Shown here in pieces: positions 1 through 6,319 of a stretch of 19,984 nt of DNA. Below the pieces are notes generated by a model. That model was given only the letters and a program-made list of their open reading frames with translations, was not told the origin of the DNA and searched no databases. Source of the DNA: Thermoleophilia bacterium (lineage in GTDB: Bacteria > Actinomycetota > Thermoleophilia > Gaiellales > Gaiellaceae); NCBI GenBank assembly GCA_025933895.1, contig JAICZB010000015.1, positions 1-19,984 of the forward strand, written 5' to 3'. Both the position numbers and the translations under genes were made by a program. Within the stretch, counting starts at the first letter, position 1, and every line of letters begins with the position of its first letter.

Positions 1-2
1 CG

Positions 3-812
3 GTGGAATCGCTGCGGGCAATCGATGGCTGGAACGCGGGCGTGGCCGCTGCCGGCGTCGCGCGCGCGGACGACGTCGTCGCAACGCACGGCCCTGGGGA
101 AGCCGAGCTCCCGTGGGCCTCGGTCACGAAGCTCCTCACGGGAGTCGCAGTTCTCGTGGCGCTAGAGGAGGGCACGGTCGACCTCGACGAGCCCGCCGGC
201 CCGCCGGGCGCGACGCTGCGCCATCTGCTCTCCCACGCCTCCGGCCTGCCGATCGACGGCGAGACACCGCTGACCGAGCCGGGTCGCCGCCGCATCTACT
301 CGAACACGGGCATCGAGCTCGCGGCGCGTCTCGTCGAGGAGCGGGCCGAGATGCCCTTCGCGGACTACTTCGTCCAGGCGGTCGTCCGGCCGCTCGGGCT
401 CGCCGGCCGGCTCGCCGGCTCGCCGGCGCACGGCTATCGCGGGCCACTCGACGACCTGCTGGCACTCGGCCGCGAGCTCCTCCGGCCGACGCTCGTCGCG
501 GGGGAGACGCTCGCCGAGGCGACCGCCGTCCAGTTTCCGGGCCTCAGCGGCGTGCTCCCGGGCATCGCACGGATGGAGCCGAACGACTGGGGACTGGCGT
601 TCGAGCTGCGGGACGCGAAGTCGCCGCACTGGACGGGCACGCGTAACTCCGAGCGCACGTTCGGTCACTTCGGCGCGAGCGGCACCTGCCTCTGGGTGGA
701 TCCCGACGCCGGCCTCACGTGCGGCGTTCTCACCGACCGCCGCTTCGGCGACTGGGCCGTCGAGGCCTGGCCGCCCTTCAGCGACGCCGTGCTCGCCGAG
801 CTCGGCGCGTGA
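3..812 (+). CDS. Serine hydrolase, beta-lactamase/class C PBP-like family
   Basis: Predicted serine hydrolase of the beta-lactamase/penicillin-binding-protein-like fold (PF00144 type), 269 residues. The three active-site motifs are visible: SxxK as SVTK at residues 40-43 (nucleophile Ser40), the YxN motif as YSN at 99-101, and the C-terminal third motif as HFG at 222-224 followed by ASG. The segment LRHLLSHASGLP at 72-83 is typical of the family. There is no signal peptide, so it is probably cytosolic, and such proteins are more often esterases or peptidases than true beta-lactamases; the substrate cannot be read from sequence. The start used is GTG at position 3, but the window begins there, so an earlier start cannot be excluded. 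It is short compared with typical members (300-400 residues). It converges on the cyclic-nucleotide-binding gene with only six bases between the stops. Confidence 0.85.
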   Translation: MESLRAIDGWNAGVAAAGVARADDVVATHGPGEAELPWASVTKLLTGVAVLVALEEGTVDLDEPAGPPGATLRHLLSHASGLPIDGETPLTEPGRRRIYSNTGIELAARLVEERAEMPFADYFVQAVVRPLGLAGRLAGSPAHGYRGPLDDLLALGRELLRPTLVAGETLAEATAVQFPGLSGVLPGIARMEPNDWGLAFELRDAKSPHWTGTRNSERTFGHFGASGTCLWVDPDAGLTCGVLTDRRFGDWAVEAWPPFSDAVLAELGA

Positions 813-818
813 CCGGCT

Positions 819-1133
819 CTAGTCGTCGTCGGCGAAGAGCGGTCGCACGAACTCGTCGAACGTCGCCCGATCGCAGCTCGCGACGACCGCGGGCGTCATG
901 GCGGAGACGGTCGCCGTCCGTGGCACGGCCATCGCCGGCGCGACCTCCCCGAAGTAGTCGCCGGGGCGAAGCACGCTGCGCGCTCCGAGGTCGCGCTGGC
1001 TGACGGCGAGGACGCCGGCGAGGAGAACGTAGAACCGGTCGCCGGACCCGCCCTCGCGCATGAGCACCGTGCCGGGCACGACCTCCTCGCGCTCCATGCG
1101 TTGCGCGAGCCGGTTCAGGATCTCGCCGGGCAA
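819..1133 (-). CDS. Cyclic nucleotide-binding domain protein (start uncertain)
   Basis: Small single-domain protein of the CAP/cNMP-binding fold (PF00027). The beta-roll runs from VVPGTVLMREG to the phosphate-binding cassette PGDYFGEVAPAMAVPRTATV, which keeps the Gly-Glu pair and the Arg that contact the cyclic phosphate in the family. There is no DNA-binding or channel domain, so it is probably a sensor module acting through partners; the ligand is unknown. The start is a problem. The listed TTG lies inside the conserved first helix. Homology-like sequence (HDLARVELLAG) continues in frame upstream to a TAG at 1194-1196, with no ATG, GTG or other TTG between. That TAG ends the in-frame 41-residue acidic ORF. 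A rare start such as CTG at 1143-1145, readthrough of the amber codon, or a mutated gene are all possible. Confidence 0.75.
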   Translation of the reverse strand: MPGEILNRLAQRMEREEVVPGTVLMREGGSGDRFYVLLAGVLAVSQRDLGARSVLRPGDYFGEVAPAMAVPRTATVSAMTPAVVASCDRATFDEFVRPLFADDD

Positions 1134-1193
1134 GCCCGCGAGCAGCTCGACGCGGGCGAGGTCGTGCCGTGTGGCCGAGGCCCGTGGCGAGGT

Positions 1194-1319
1194 CTACTCC
1201 TCGTCCTCGTCGGCGGCCTCGGAAGGCGCATAGCCGCTGCGCTGGTCCTCCTCCTCGTCCATCCGGTCGGTTTGCGCCAGCTCCTGCTCCTCCTCGTTCG
1301 GGCGCGGGTTGTCGTGCAT
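1194..1319 (-). CDS. Small acidic hypothetical protein (41 aa)
   Basis: Short ORF beginning MHDNPRPNEEEQELAQ and ending in an Asp/Glu-rich tail (AADEDEE). Nearly half of the residues are acidic and it is probably disordered. No family is recognised. It is supported by a very strong Shine-Dalgarno (GGAGGAGG, complement of about 1322-1333) just before the ATG, which is rare in this window. It lies directly upstream of, and in the same frame as, the cyclic-nucleotide-binding ORF, separated only by its own TAG. It may therefore be a small protein translated ahead of that gene, or the N-terminus of one longer protein interrupted by an amber codon. Confidence 0.55.
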   Translation of the reverse strand: MHDNPRPNEEEQELAQTDRMDEEEDQRSGYAPSEAADEDEE

Positions 1320-1321
1320 CG

Positions 1322-1333
1322 CCTCCTCCTCCC
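1322..1333 (-). promoter_or_regulatory. Strong Shine-Dalgarno of the 41-aa acidic ORF
   Basis: Read on the minus strand, AGGGAGGAGGAGGCG immediately precedes the ATG. It is one of the few clear purine-rich ribosome binding sites in the window and is the main argument that this short ORF is translated. Confidence 0.6.
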
Positions 1334-1358
1334 TGAAACGGTTAGGTCCGGCCGTCCG

Positions 1359-1382
1359 CAAAGTTGAGCCGAACGGCCCATA
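1359..1382 (+). promoter_or_regulatory. Copy A of the GCCGRACGGCCCAT motif
   Basis: First of three intergenic copies of a 24-bp motif: GCAAAGTTGA followed by GCCGAACGGCCCAT. It lies 34 bp before the ATG of the 53-residue ORF on the + strand and about 40 bp before the divergent acidic ORF. Copies B (6111-6134) and C (16618-16641) match at nearly all positions. The inner half-sites GCC/GGC make a short inverted repeat around GAAC. The function is unknown; a regulator operator or promoter element is inferred from recurrence and position. Confidence 0.55.
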
Positions 1383-1416
1383 GCCATTGCCCGGCTTCGT
1401 GTCGATCATGCCCGCA

Positions 1417-1578
1417 ATGAGCGAGCGAGGGTTCCACCGGATCGAGGACGACATCGCCGAGACGTGGCTCGAGGACTGGGCGGGCGCGGGTCTCGGAGAG
1501 CTCGAGGCGTATCTCGCCAAGCACGCGGACTTTCTCCGGTTCGTCGAGGGTCGCGATCCGGCCCAGACGGCCGACTAG
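1417..1578 (+). CDS. Conserved-looking small hypothetical protein (53 aa)
   Basis: Short ORF starting MSERGFHRIEDDIAE. It has amphipathic helical character: a Trp-containing acidic helix (ETWLEDWAG), then GLGELEAYLAKHADFLRF. I do not recognise a family. It looks like a genuine protein because of its balanced composition, its third-position G/C bias and its placement between two intergenic signals, motif A upstream and a long hairpin terminator 21 nt downstream. The ATG at 1417 was chosen; in-frame ATGs at 1387 and 1408 are alternatives, and none has a good Shine-Dalgarno. The gene converges on thioredoxin. Confidence 0.55.
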   Translation: MSERGFHRIEDDIAETWLEDWAGAGLGELEAYLAKHADFLRFVEGRDPAQTAD

Positions 1579-1598
1579 CTCGCCGCGCTTTCGAGGGC

Positions 1599-1633
1599 GC
1601 TGAGAGCGCGGCGCAAAGCCGCGCTCCCTCAGC
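1599..1633. terminator. Bidirectional hairpin terminator between the 53-aa ORF and thioredoxin
   Basis: A long stem: GCTGAG plus AGCGCGGC pairs with GCCGCGCT plus CTCAGC around the loop GCAAA, with a two-base CC bulge on the 3' side. It is followed by TTTCG on the + strand. It sits between convergent genes and includes the thioredoxin stop codon, so it could end transcription from both sides. Confidence 0.65.
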
Positions 1634-1940
1634 TTTCGAAACCGAGCTGGCGCTCGAGCATCCCCTTCGGCATCGCGCCGACGGCGGAGGCCTTCGGGGC
1701 GCCGCCCTCGAAGAGCATCATGTTCGGGATCGACTGGATGCCGTAGCGCATGGCAAGATCCTGGTTCTCGTCGATGTTCACCTTGACGAGCTTGACGTTG
1801 TGCTCGTCGGCGATGCGCTCGAGCACAGGCGCGACCGCGTGACACGGCCCGCACCACTCGGCCCAGAAGTCCACGAGGACGGGCTCCTCCGCTTGGAGGA
1901 CCTCGCTCTCGAAGGTGGTGTCGGTGACGTCGGTTGCCAT
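1629..1940 (-). CDS. trxA: Thioredoxin
   Basis: Cytosolic thiol-disulfide reductant, 103 residues, the normal length for a thioredoxin. The active site WCGPC is at residues 29-33 inside FWAEWCGPC. The cis-proline motif SIPNMMLF places Pro72 opposite the active site, and the C-terminal segment is the usual final helix. As in the family, it would pass electrons from thioredoxin reductase to ribonucleotide reductase, peroxiredoxins and other targets; no reductase gene is adjacent. The start chosen is ATG at 1940 (MATDVTDTTFE), preceded by AAAGGA on the minus strand. An in-frame ATG at 1997 would add 19 residues not expected in thioredoxins. The gene is divergent from ileS, with a small inverted repeat between them. 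Confidence 0.95.
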   Translation of the reverse strand: MATDVTDTTFESEVLQAEEPVLVDFWAEWCGPCHAVAPVLERIADEHNVKLVKVNIDENQDLAMRYGIQSIPNMMLFEGGAPKASAVGAMPKGMLERQLGFES

Positions 1941-1968
1941 CGTTTCCTTTCGGTGTCGCGTGAGTTGT

Positions 1969-1987
1969 GGGACCTGTACCAGGTTCC
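1969..1987. promoter_or_regulatory. Inverted repeat between trxA and ileS
   Basis: GGGACCTG-TAC-CAGGTTCC is an 8-bp inverted repeat with one G-T pair, in the 85-bp divergent region. It could be an operator or the 5' hairpin of the thioredoxin leader. No regulator is identified. Confidence 0.35.
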
Positions 1988-2010
1988 CCGTAGTCATTAA
2001 CGCCTCGGCC

Positions 2011-2016
2011 TAGACT
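2011..2016 (+). promoter_or_regulatory. -10 element of ileS, near-leaderless start
   Basis: TAGACT lies nine bases before the ileS ATG. With initiation about seven bases after the hexamer, the mRNA would begin two or three bases before the start codon. No Shine-Dalgarno is present (TTGCCTTCCC before ATG). No convincing -35 box was found. Confidence 0.45.
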
Positions 2017-2025
2017 TGCCTTCCC

Positions 2026-5000
2026 ATGGGGGAGCCAATCTTCCAACCTCTACCGGACAAACCCGACCACCCCGGCCTCGAGGAGGCGACGCTCGCGCGC
2101 TGGGACGCCGAGCGGACGTTCGACAAGCTGCGAGAGCAGAACAGCGGCGGGCCGCTCTTCTCGTTCATCGACGGCCCGGTGACCGCGAACAGGTTCTCGC
2201 TCGGCGTCCACACGGCATGGGGGCGGACCCTGAAGGACGTCTTCCAGCGGTACAAGGCGCTGCGCGGCTTCCACCAGCGCTACCAGAACGGCTGGGACTG
2301 CCAGGGGCTCTGGATCGAGGTCGGCGTCGAGCGTGAGCTCGGACTCAACTCGAAGCGGGAGATCGAGGACTTCGGCCTCGAGGAGTTCGCGCGCCGTTGC
2401 CGCGACGTGGTGGTGCGGTCGTCCGAGGCGCTCACCCGCGGATCGATCCGCCTCGGCCAGTGGATGGACTGGGGCAAGGACTACCTCACGTCGAGCGACA
2501 CGAACATCGAGTACGTCTGGCGGATGCTGAAGACGGTCCATGAGCGCGACTGGCTCTACCTCGGCCACCGCTCGACCGAGTGGTGCCCGCGCTGCGGCAC
2601 CTCGATCTCGCAGCACGAGCTGATCGGCTCGTACGTCGAGCGCGCCGATCCGTCCCTCTTCGTCCGCTTCCCGCTGCTCGACCGGCCGGGCGAGTACCTC
2701 GTCGTGTGGACGACGACACCGTGGACGCTGCCGGCGAACGTCGCCGCTGCCGTCAATCCCGAAGCGGAGTACGGCCGGCGTCGGAACGGCGAGTGGGTGG
2801 CCGCTGCTCGCTACCCGGACGAGGAGCTCGAGGAGTGCCGCCGCGGATCCGACCTGGTCGGCTGGGCCTACCGTGGTCCGTTCGACGAGCTCGCCGCAGC
2901 CGCGGACGTCGAGCATCGTGTGATTCCGTGGGACGACGTCTCGATGGACGAGGGAACGGGCATCGTCCACATCGCGCCGGGCGCCGGCTCCGAGGACTTC
3001 GAGCTCTCGCAGGAGCACGGCCTGCCCGTGCTCCAGCCGGTCGACGAGTCGGGTCGCTTCTACGACGACTTCGGCTGGCTGCACGGGCTCTCGACGACCG
3101 AGGCGGCCGAGCAGATCATCGGCAACCTGGAGGAGAAGGGCGTCCTCGTCGAGGCGGGCCTCCACGAGCACCGCTACCCCGAGTGCTGGCGCTGCCACAC
3201 GCCGCTCATCTTCCGCATCGCCGACGACTGGTTCATCTCCGTCCGCGACCTCCGGGAACCGATGCTCGACGCGAACGCGACGGTCGAGTGGACGCCCGAG
3301 TACATGGGCAAGCGGATGGACGACTGGCTCCGCAACATGGGCGACTGGAACATCTCCCGCCGCCGCTACTACGGCTTGCCGCTGCCGTTCTATCCCTGCG
3401 AGTGCGGGCACCTGAACGTGATCGGGTCGCGCCGGGAGCTCGAGGAACGCGCGCTGTCCGGGCTCGAGCAGCTGGAGGAGCTCCGCCGGCCGTGGATCGA
3501 CCGTGTGCCCGTCCGCTGCGAGGAGTGCCGCCGGCCGGTGGAGCGGATCCGGGAGGTCGGCGACGTCTGGCTCGACGCCGGCATCGTCCCCTTCTCGACG
3601 CTCGGCTGGCAGAACGACGAGCGGGTGCCCGAGGGCTTCGGAACGGGTGCTGCGAAGGGGTTGACGACCGCCGACCTGCCCGACCACGCGTACTGGGAGA
3701 CCTGGTTCCCGGCCGACTGGGTCAGCGAGATGCGCGAGCAGATCCGCCTCTGGTTCTACTCGCAGCTCTTCATGTCCGTCGTCCTGACGGGCGGCGCCCC
3801 GTTCAGGCGCGTCCTCGGCTACGAGAAGATGCTCGACGAGAACGGCCGGGAGATGCACGCTTCCTGGGGCAACACGATTCCCGCCGAGGAGGCGTTCGCG
3901 CGAATGGGCGCGGACGTGATGCGGTGGCAGTTCGCAGCGCAGCCCCCCGATCGAAACCTCCTGTTCGGCTTCGGCCCCGCGGACGAGGTCAAGCGCAAGC
4001 TCCTCACCCTTTGGCACTCGATCAAGTTCTTCGTCGACTACGCGAACATCGCCGGCTTCCGGCCGGAGTGGGCGAGCCTCGAGCCGGACGGCGATCTCAC
4101 GCCGCTCGACCGCTGGCTCGTCGAGCGGACGCGCGCCTTCGTCGCCGCCGCGACCGCCGGCTACGAGCGCTGGCTCTCGCCGGACGTGATGCGCGACTTC
4201 GAGGCGTACGTCGACGACCTCTCCAACTGGTACATCCGCCGCTCGCGGCGGCGCTTCTGGGACGGGGACGAGGCTGCGCTGCGAACGCTGTGGTACGCGC
4301 TCGTGCAGTCGTTGCGCGCCGTTGCGCCGATCCTCCCGTTCGTGACCGACCACCTCTGGCGCACCCTCGTCCTCGACGGGCCCGAGTCGGTGCACCTCGC
4401 CGGCTGGCCCGACGCGGTGGAGCCGGATCGCGGGCTACTCCAGGAGATCGGCGAGGTGCGGCGTGTCGTCGAGCTCGGCCGCCAGGCGCGCTCGACCACA
4501 GGGATCAAGCTGCGCCAGCCGTTGCGCCGGCTCGTCGTCGAGGGAGCGAACCTCGACGGCCATCTGGAGGAGGTCGCGGACGAGCTACGCGTGAAGGACG
4601 TCGAGCTGGGCACCGTCGACGCCGTCGAGCTGCGCGTGAAGCCGAACCTGCCGAAGCTCGGGCCAAAGCTCGGCAAGGAGCTCGGCGCGCTGCGCGAGGC
4701 GCTCTCCTCGGGGGAGTTCGAGGAGCTGGACGACGGCCGCTTCCGCGCCGCGGGCCACGAGCTCGAGCCCGACGAGGTACTCGTCGAGCGCGGCGGCCGC
4801 GAGGGCTGGGCGGTCGTGACGGGAGACGGCGTGACGGTCGCGCTCGACCTCGGCCTCGACGACGAGCTCGTGCTCGAGGGAGAGGCCTATGAGCTCATCC
4901 ATCGCGTCAACTCGCTGCGCAAGGAGCAGGGATTCGAGCTGACGGACCGGATCGTGCTCACAGTGCCCGAGGCGCTTCGCGAGCTCGCAGACCGGCACGG

Positions 5001-5076
5001 CGACTGGATCGCGCGCGAGGTGCTCGCGACCGAGATCCGCGTCGCGGGCGGCGAGCTCGAGCTCGAGAAGGGCTAG
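2026..5076 (+). CDS. ileS: Isoleucyl-tRNA synthetase (class I)
   Basis: Cytosolic enzyme charging tRNA-Ile with isoleucine, 1016 residues, full length. The Rossmann catalytic domain contains DGPVTAN at 49-55 and the signature region LGVHTAWG at 59-66, where most enzymes have HIGH. The CP1 editing domain carries the Thr-rich motif WTTTPWTLPAN (228-238) and GTGIVHIAPGAG. The usual KMSKS loop is replaced by EMHASWGN (609-616). The anticodon-binding helical domain includes LSNWYIRRSRRRFW. Several Cys pairs (WCPRC, CWRC, CECG, CEEC) suggest bound zinc. The family assignment is firm because of overall architecture and the editing domain; the altered signature loops are probably a clade feature rather than damage. 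The ATG at 2026 follows a close -10 element and no Shine-Dalgarno. The stop shares the CTAG palindrome with the convergent ispH stop. Confidence 0.95.
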   Translation: MGEPIFQPLPDKPDHPGLEEATLARWDAERTFDKLREQNSGGPLFSFIDGPVTANRFSLGVHTAWGRTLKDVFQRYKALRGFHQRYQNGWDCQGLWIEVGVERELGLNSKREIEDFGLEEFARRCRDVVVRSSEALTRGSIRLGQWMDWGKDYLTSSDTNIEYVWRMLKTVHERDWLYLGHRSTEWCPRCGTSISQHELIGSYVERADPSLFVRFPLLDRPGEYLVVWTTTPWTLPANVAAAVNPEAEYGRRRNGEWVAAARYPDEELEECRRGSDLVGWAYRGPFDELAAAADVEHRVIPWDDVSMDEGTGIVHIAPGAGSEDFELSQEHGLPVLQPVDESGRFYDDFGWLHGLSTTEAAEQIIGNLEEKGVLVEAGLHEHRYPECWRCHTPLIFRIADDWFISVRDLREPMLDANATVEWTPEYMGKRMDDWLRNMGDWNISRRRYYGLPLPFYPCECGHLNVIGSRRELEERALSGLEQLEELRRPWIDRVPVRCEECRRPVERIREVGDVWLDAGIVPFSTLGWQNDERVPEGFGTGAAKGLTTADLPDHAYWETWFPADWVSEMREQIRLWFYSQLFMSVVLTGGAPFRRVLGYEKMLDENGREMHASWGNTIPAEEAFARMGADVMRWQFAAQPPDRNLLFGFGPADEVKRKLLTLWHSIKFFVDYANIAGFRPEWASLEPDGDLTPLDRWLVERTRAFVAAATAGYERWLSPDVMRDFEAYVDDLSNWYIRRSRRRFWDGDEAALRTLWYALVQSLRAVAPILPFVTDHLWRTLVLDGPESVHLAGWPDAVEPDRGLLQEIGEVRRVVELGRQARSTTGIKLRQPLRRLVVEGANLDGHLEEVADELRVKDVELGTVDAVELRVKPNLPKLGPKLGKELGALREALSSGEFEELDDGRFRAAGHELEPDEVLVERGGREGWAVVTGDGVTVALDLGLDDELVLEGEAYELIHRVNSLRKEQGFELTDRIVLTVPEALRELADRHGDWIAREVLATEIRVAGGELELEKG

Positions 5077-6017
5077 GCCGCTGCGCGTTCCGCCCGTCGA
5101 AGCTCGACGGGCAGCCTGAAGCTCACGTCCTCGTGCACGAGCTCCTGTTCGCACAGCTCGGCGCCGCGGGCCGTGAACCACGCGCAGACCTCGGCCACGA
5201 GCCGCTCCGGCGCGGATGCGCCCGACGTGAGGCCGACCGTCTCGCAGCCGTCCAGCCAGCTCTCGTCGATGCCGTGCGTGTCGTCGACGAGATAGGCGGG
5301 AGTTCCGTCGGCGTGCGCGACGTCGACCAGGCGCTGCGAGTTCGACGAGTTGGTCGAGCCGACGACGAGCAGCAGATCGACCTCGCGCAGCAGCTCCTTC
5401 ACGGCCCACTGGCGGTTCGAGGTCGCGTAGCAGATGTCCTCACGCGCGGGCCCCTCGATGCGCGGAAAGCGACGGCGCAGCACCGCGACGATCTCGCCGG
5501 TCTCGTCCACCGAAAGCGTCGTCTGCGTGACGTACGCGAGCGGCCGATCCGCGGGAAGCGAGACTCGCTCGGCGTCGTCCGTGGACTGGACGAGGACGAT
5601 CGCCTCCGGCGCCTCGCCGAGCGTTCCCTCGACCTCCTCGTGCCCGGCGTGTCCGATGAGGACGATCGCGTAGCCGGCCTCCGCGTAGCGGCGCGCCTGC
5701 GCGTGCACCTTGGTCACGAGCGGGCACGTCGCGTCGATCGCGGTCAGACGCAGCTCGTCCGCCTCCCGGCGCACGGCGGGGGCGATGCCGTGGGCGGAGA
5801 AGACGACGGTCGCTCCCTCTGGCACGTCCGCAAGCGTGTCCACGAAGACGGCGCCGCCGGCCCGCAGGTCCTCGACGACGTGGGAGTTGTGGACGATCTG
5901 CTTGCGGACGTAGACCGGGCGCCCGTAGTGAGCGAGGGCTCGCTCGACCGTCTCGACCGCCCGTTCGACCCCCGCGCAATAGCCTCGCGGCGAGGCGAGG
6001 AGAAGGCGTTTCACCAC
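5073..6017 (-). CDS. ispH: 4-hydroxy-3-methylbut-2-enyl diphosphate reductase
   Basis: Last enzyme of the MEP isoprenoid pathway: a [4Fe-4S] enzyme that reductively dehydroxylates HMBPP to IPP and DMAPP. It has 314 residues, normal for bacterial IspH. The three cluster cysteines are visible: Cys14 (PRGYCAGVERAV), Cys98 (IDATCPLVTKVH) and Cys196 (DICYATSNRQ). Substrate-binding residues are also present: His43 (IVHNSHVV), the catalytic Glu127 in GHAGHEEVEG, the SSNSQRL loop, and TSGASAPE near the end. The start chosen is GTG at 6017 (VVKRLLLASPRGYC); the adjacent GTG at 6014 is equally possible. An upstream extension to 6134 would run through the intergenic hairpin and motif B and is not IspH-like. 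TATCGT nine bases upstream suggests a near-leaderless mRNA. Confidence 0.96.
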   Translation of the reverse strand: MVKRLLLASPRGYCAGVERAVETVERALAHYGRPVYVRKQIVHNSHVVEDLRAGGAVFVDTLADVPEGATVVFSAHGIAPAVRREADELRLTAIDATCPLVTKVHAQARRYAEAGYAIVLIGHAGHEEVEGTLGEAPEAIVLVQSTDDAERVSLPADRPLAYVTQTTLSVDETGEIVAVLRRRFPRIEGPAREDICYATSNRQWAVKELLREVDLLLVVGSTNSSNSQRLVDVAHADGTPAYLVDDTHGIDESWLDGCETVGLTSGASAPERLVAEVCAWFTARGAELCEQELVHEDVSFRLPVELRRAERAAA

Positions 6018-6026
6018 GGTCCGGTC

Positions 6027-6032
6027 ACGATA
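6027..6032 (-). promoter_or_regulatory. -10 element of ispH
   Basis: TATCGT on the minus strand, nine bases before the GTG start and with no Shine-Dalgarno between. The identical hexamer and spacing occur before the nucleotidase gene (11738-11743), which supports it as a real promoter element. Confidence 0.45.
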
Positions 6033-6110
6033 GCCGGGGAGCGTTAGAGCGGCGTGAGTGGCGCCGCACGATGCGATCTTTCCGGCGCGCGAGCATGCTC
6101 CGTGCGAGTT

Positions 6111-6134
6111 GCAAAGATGGGCCGGACGGCCCAT
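6111..6134 (+). promoter_or_regulatory. Copy B of the GCCGRACGGCCCAT motif
   Basis: Second copy: GCAAAGATGG then GCCGGACGGCCCAT. This is the most symmetrical copy: ATGGGCC-GGAC-GGCCCAT is a perfect 7-bp inverted repeat. It opens the hairpin-rich region upstream of the histidine kinase. TTGCAA (6109-6114) and ATTGTC (6133-6138) on either side could serve as weak -35/-10 boxes with the palindrome in the spacer. Confidence 0.55.
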
Positions 6135-6260
6135 TGTCCGTATCGCAAACGGCCTCTACCCTCCTTGCCACTGGGCGATGCGAACCGCGACGTCTGCGGA
6201 CGTCTTGCGGGGAGCAATCGGGAGAGCCCGTCGCACCGACCCCCCGAGCGGCGGGCTTTT
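6117..6260 (+). ncRNA. Candidate structured RNA: small RNA or attenuating leader
   Basis: The 302-bp gap between ispH and the histidine kinase holds four consecutive potential hairpins on the + strand. First, ATGGGCC/GGCCCAT (6117-6134). Second, CGTATCGC (6139-6146) with GCGATGCG (6175-6182), eight pairs including one G-T, around a pyrimidine-rich loop with an inner GGC/GCC. Third, CCGC-GACGTC-TGCG-GACGTC-TT-GCGG (6185-6210). Fourth, an intrinsic terminator (6225-6260) with six consecutive C in its loop. No ORF here looks coding. The order and the terminator argue for a short independent RNA or a terminated leader. C-rich loops recall the actinobacterial 6C RNA, but I cannot show a match to it or to any riboswitch. 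Confidence 0.45.
6225..6260 (+). terminator. Intrinsic terminator upstream of the histidine kinase
   Basis: AGCCCGTCG (6225-6233) pairs with CGGCGGGCT (6249-6257), nine pairs with one G-T, loop CACCGACCCCCCGAG, followed by TTTT. It ends before the histidine-kinase promoter region, so it terminates something that starts upstream in the non-coding stretch. Confidence 0.65.
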
Positions 6261-6302
6261 CCTTCTCCGGAGTCGGTTCTGGCCCGTTCGGGCCTCTCGC
6301 CG

Positions 6303-6308
6303 TACAAT
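6303..6308 (+). promoter_or_regulatory. -10 element of the histidine kinase operon
   Basis: TACAAT, five of six matches to the consensus, 11 bases before the GTG at 6320 and downstream of the terminator. No good -35 was seen. A GGCCC-GTTC-GGGCC inverted repeat (6281-6294) lies just upstream and overlaps the expected -35/spacer region. Confidence 0.5.
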
Positions 6309-6319
6309 CTCACGGCCCA

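Noticed and set aside
573..590. Partial match to the repeated motif (ATGGAGCCGAACGACT) inside the serine hydrolase gene
   Set aside because: The GGCCCAT half is missing and it lies in coding sequence; taken as chance. A similar half-match at about 11982-11997 in yihY was rejected for the same reason.
2050..4395. A 781-codon open frame antisense to ileS
   Set aside because: It is a shadow of ileS in GC-rich DNA: low-complexity Arg/Glu/Val composition, no domain, no start signal.
6018..6134. N-terminal extension of ispH to an ATG at 6134
   Set aside because: The extra 39 residues are not part of IspH, and the family begins at KRLLLASPRGYC.
6117..6260. Firm call of the hairpin cluster as 6C RNA
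   Set aside because: Only the terminator loop has six consecutive C; the other loops are pyrimidine-rich but do not clearly fit the class. Left as an unclassified candidate.
6071..6319. Upstream extension of the histidine kinase to an ATG at 6071
   Set aside because: It would translate motif B, the hairpins and an intrinsic terminator; the added sequence is not protein-like. GTG 6320 after TACAAT fits better.
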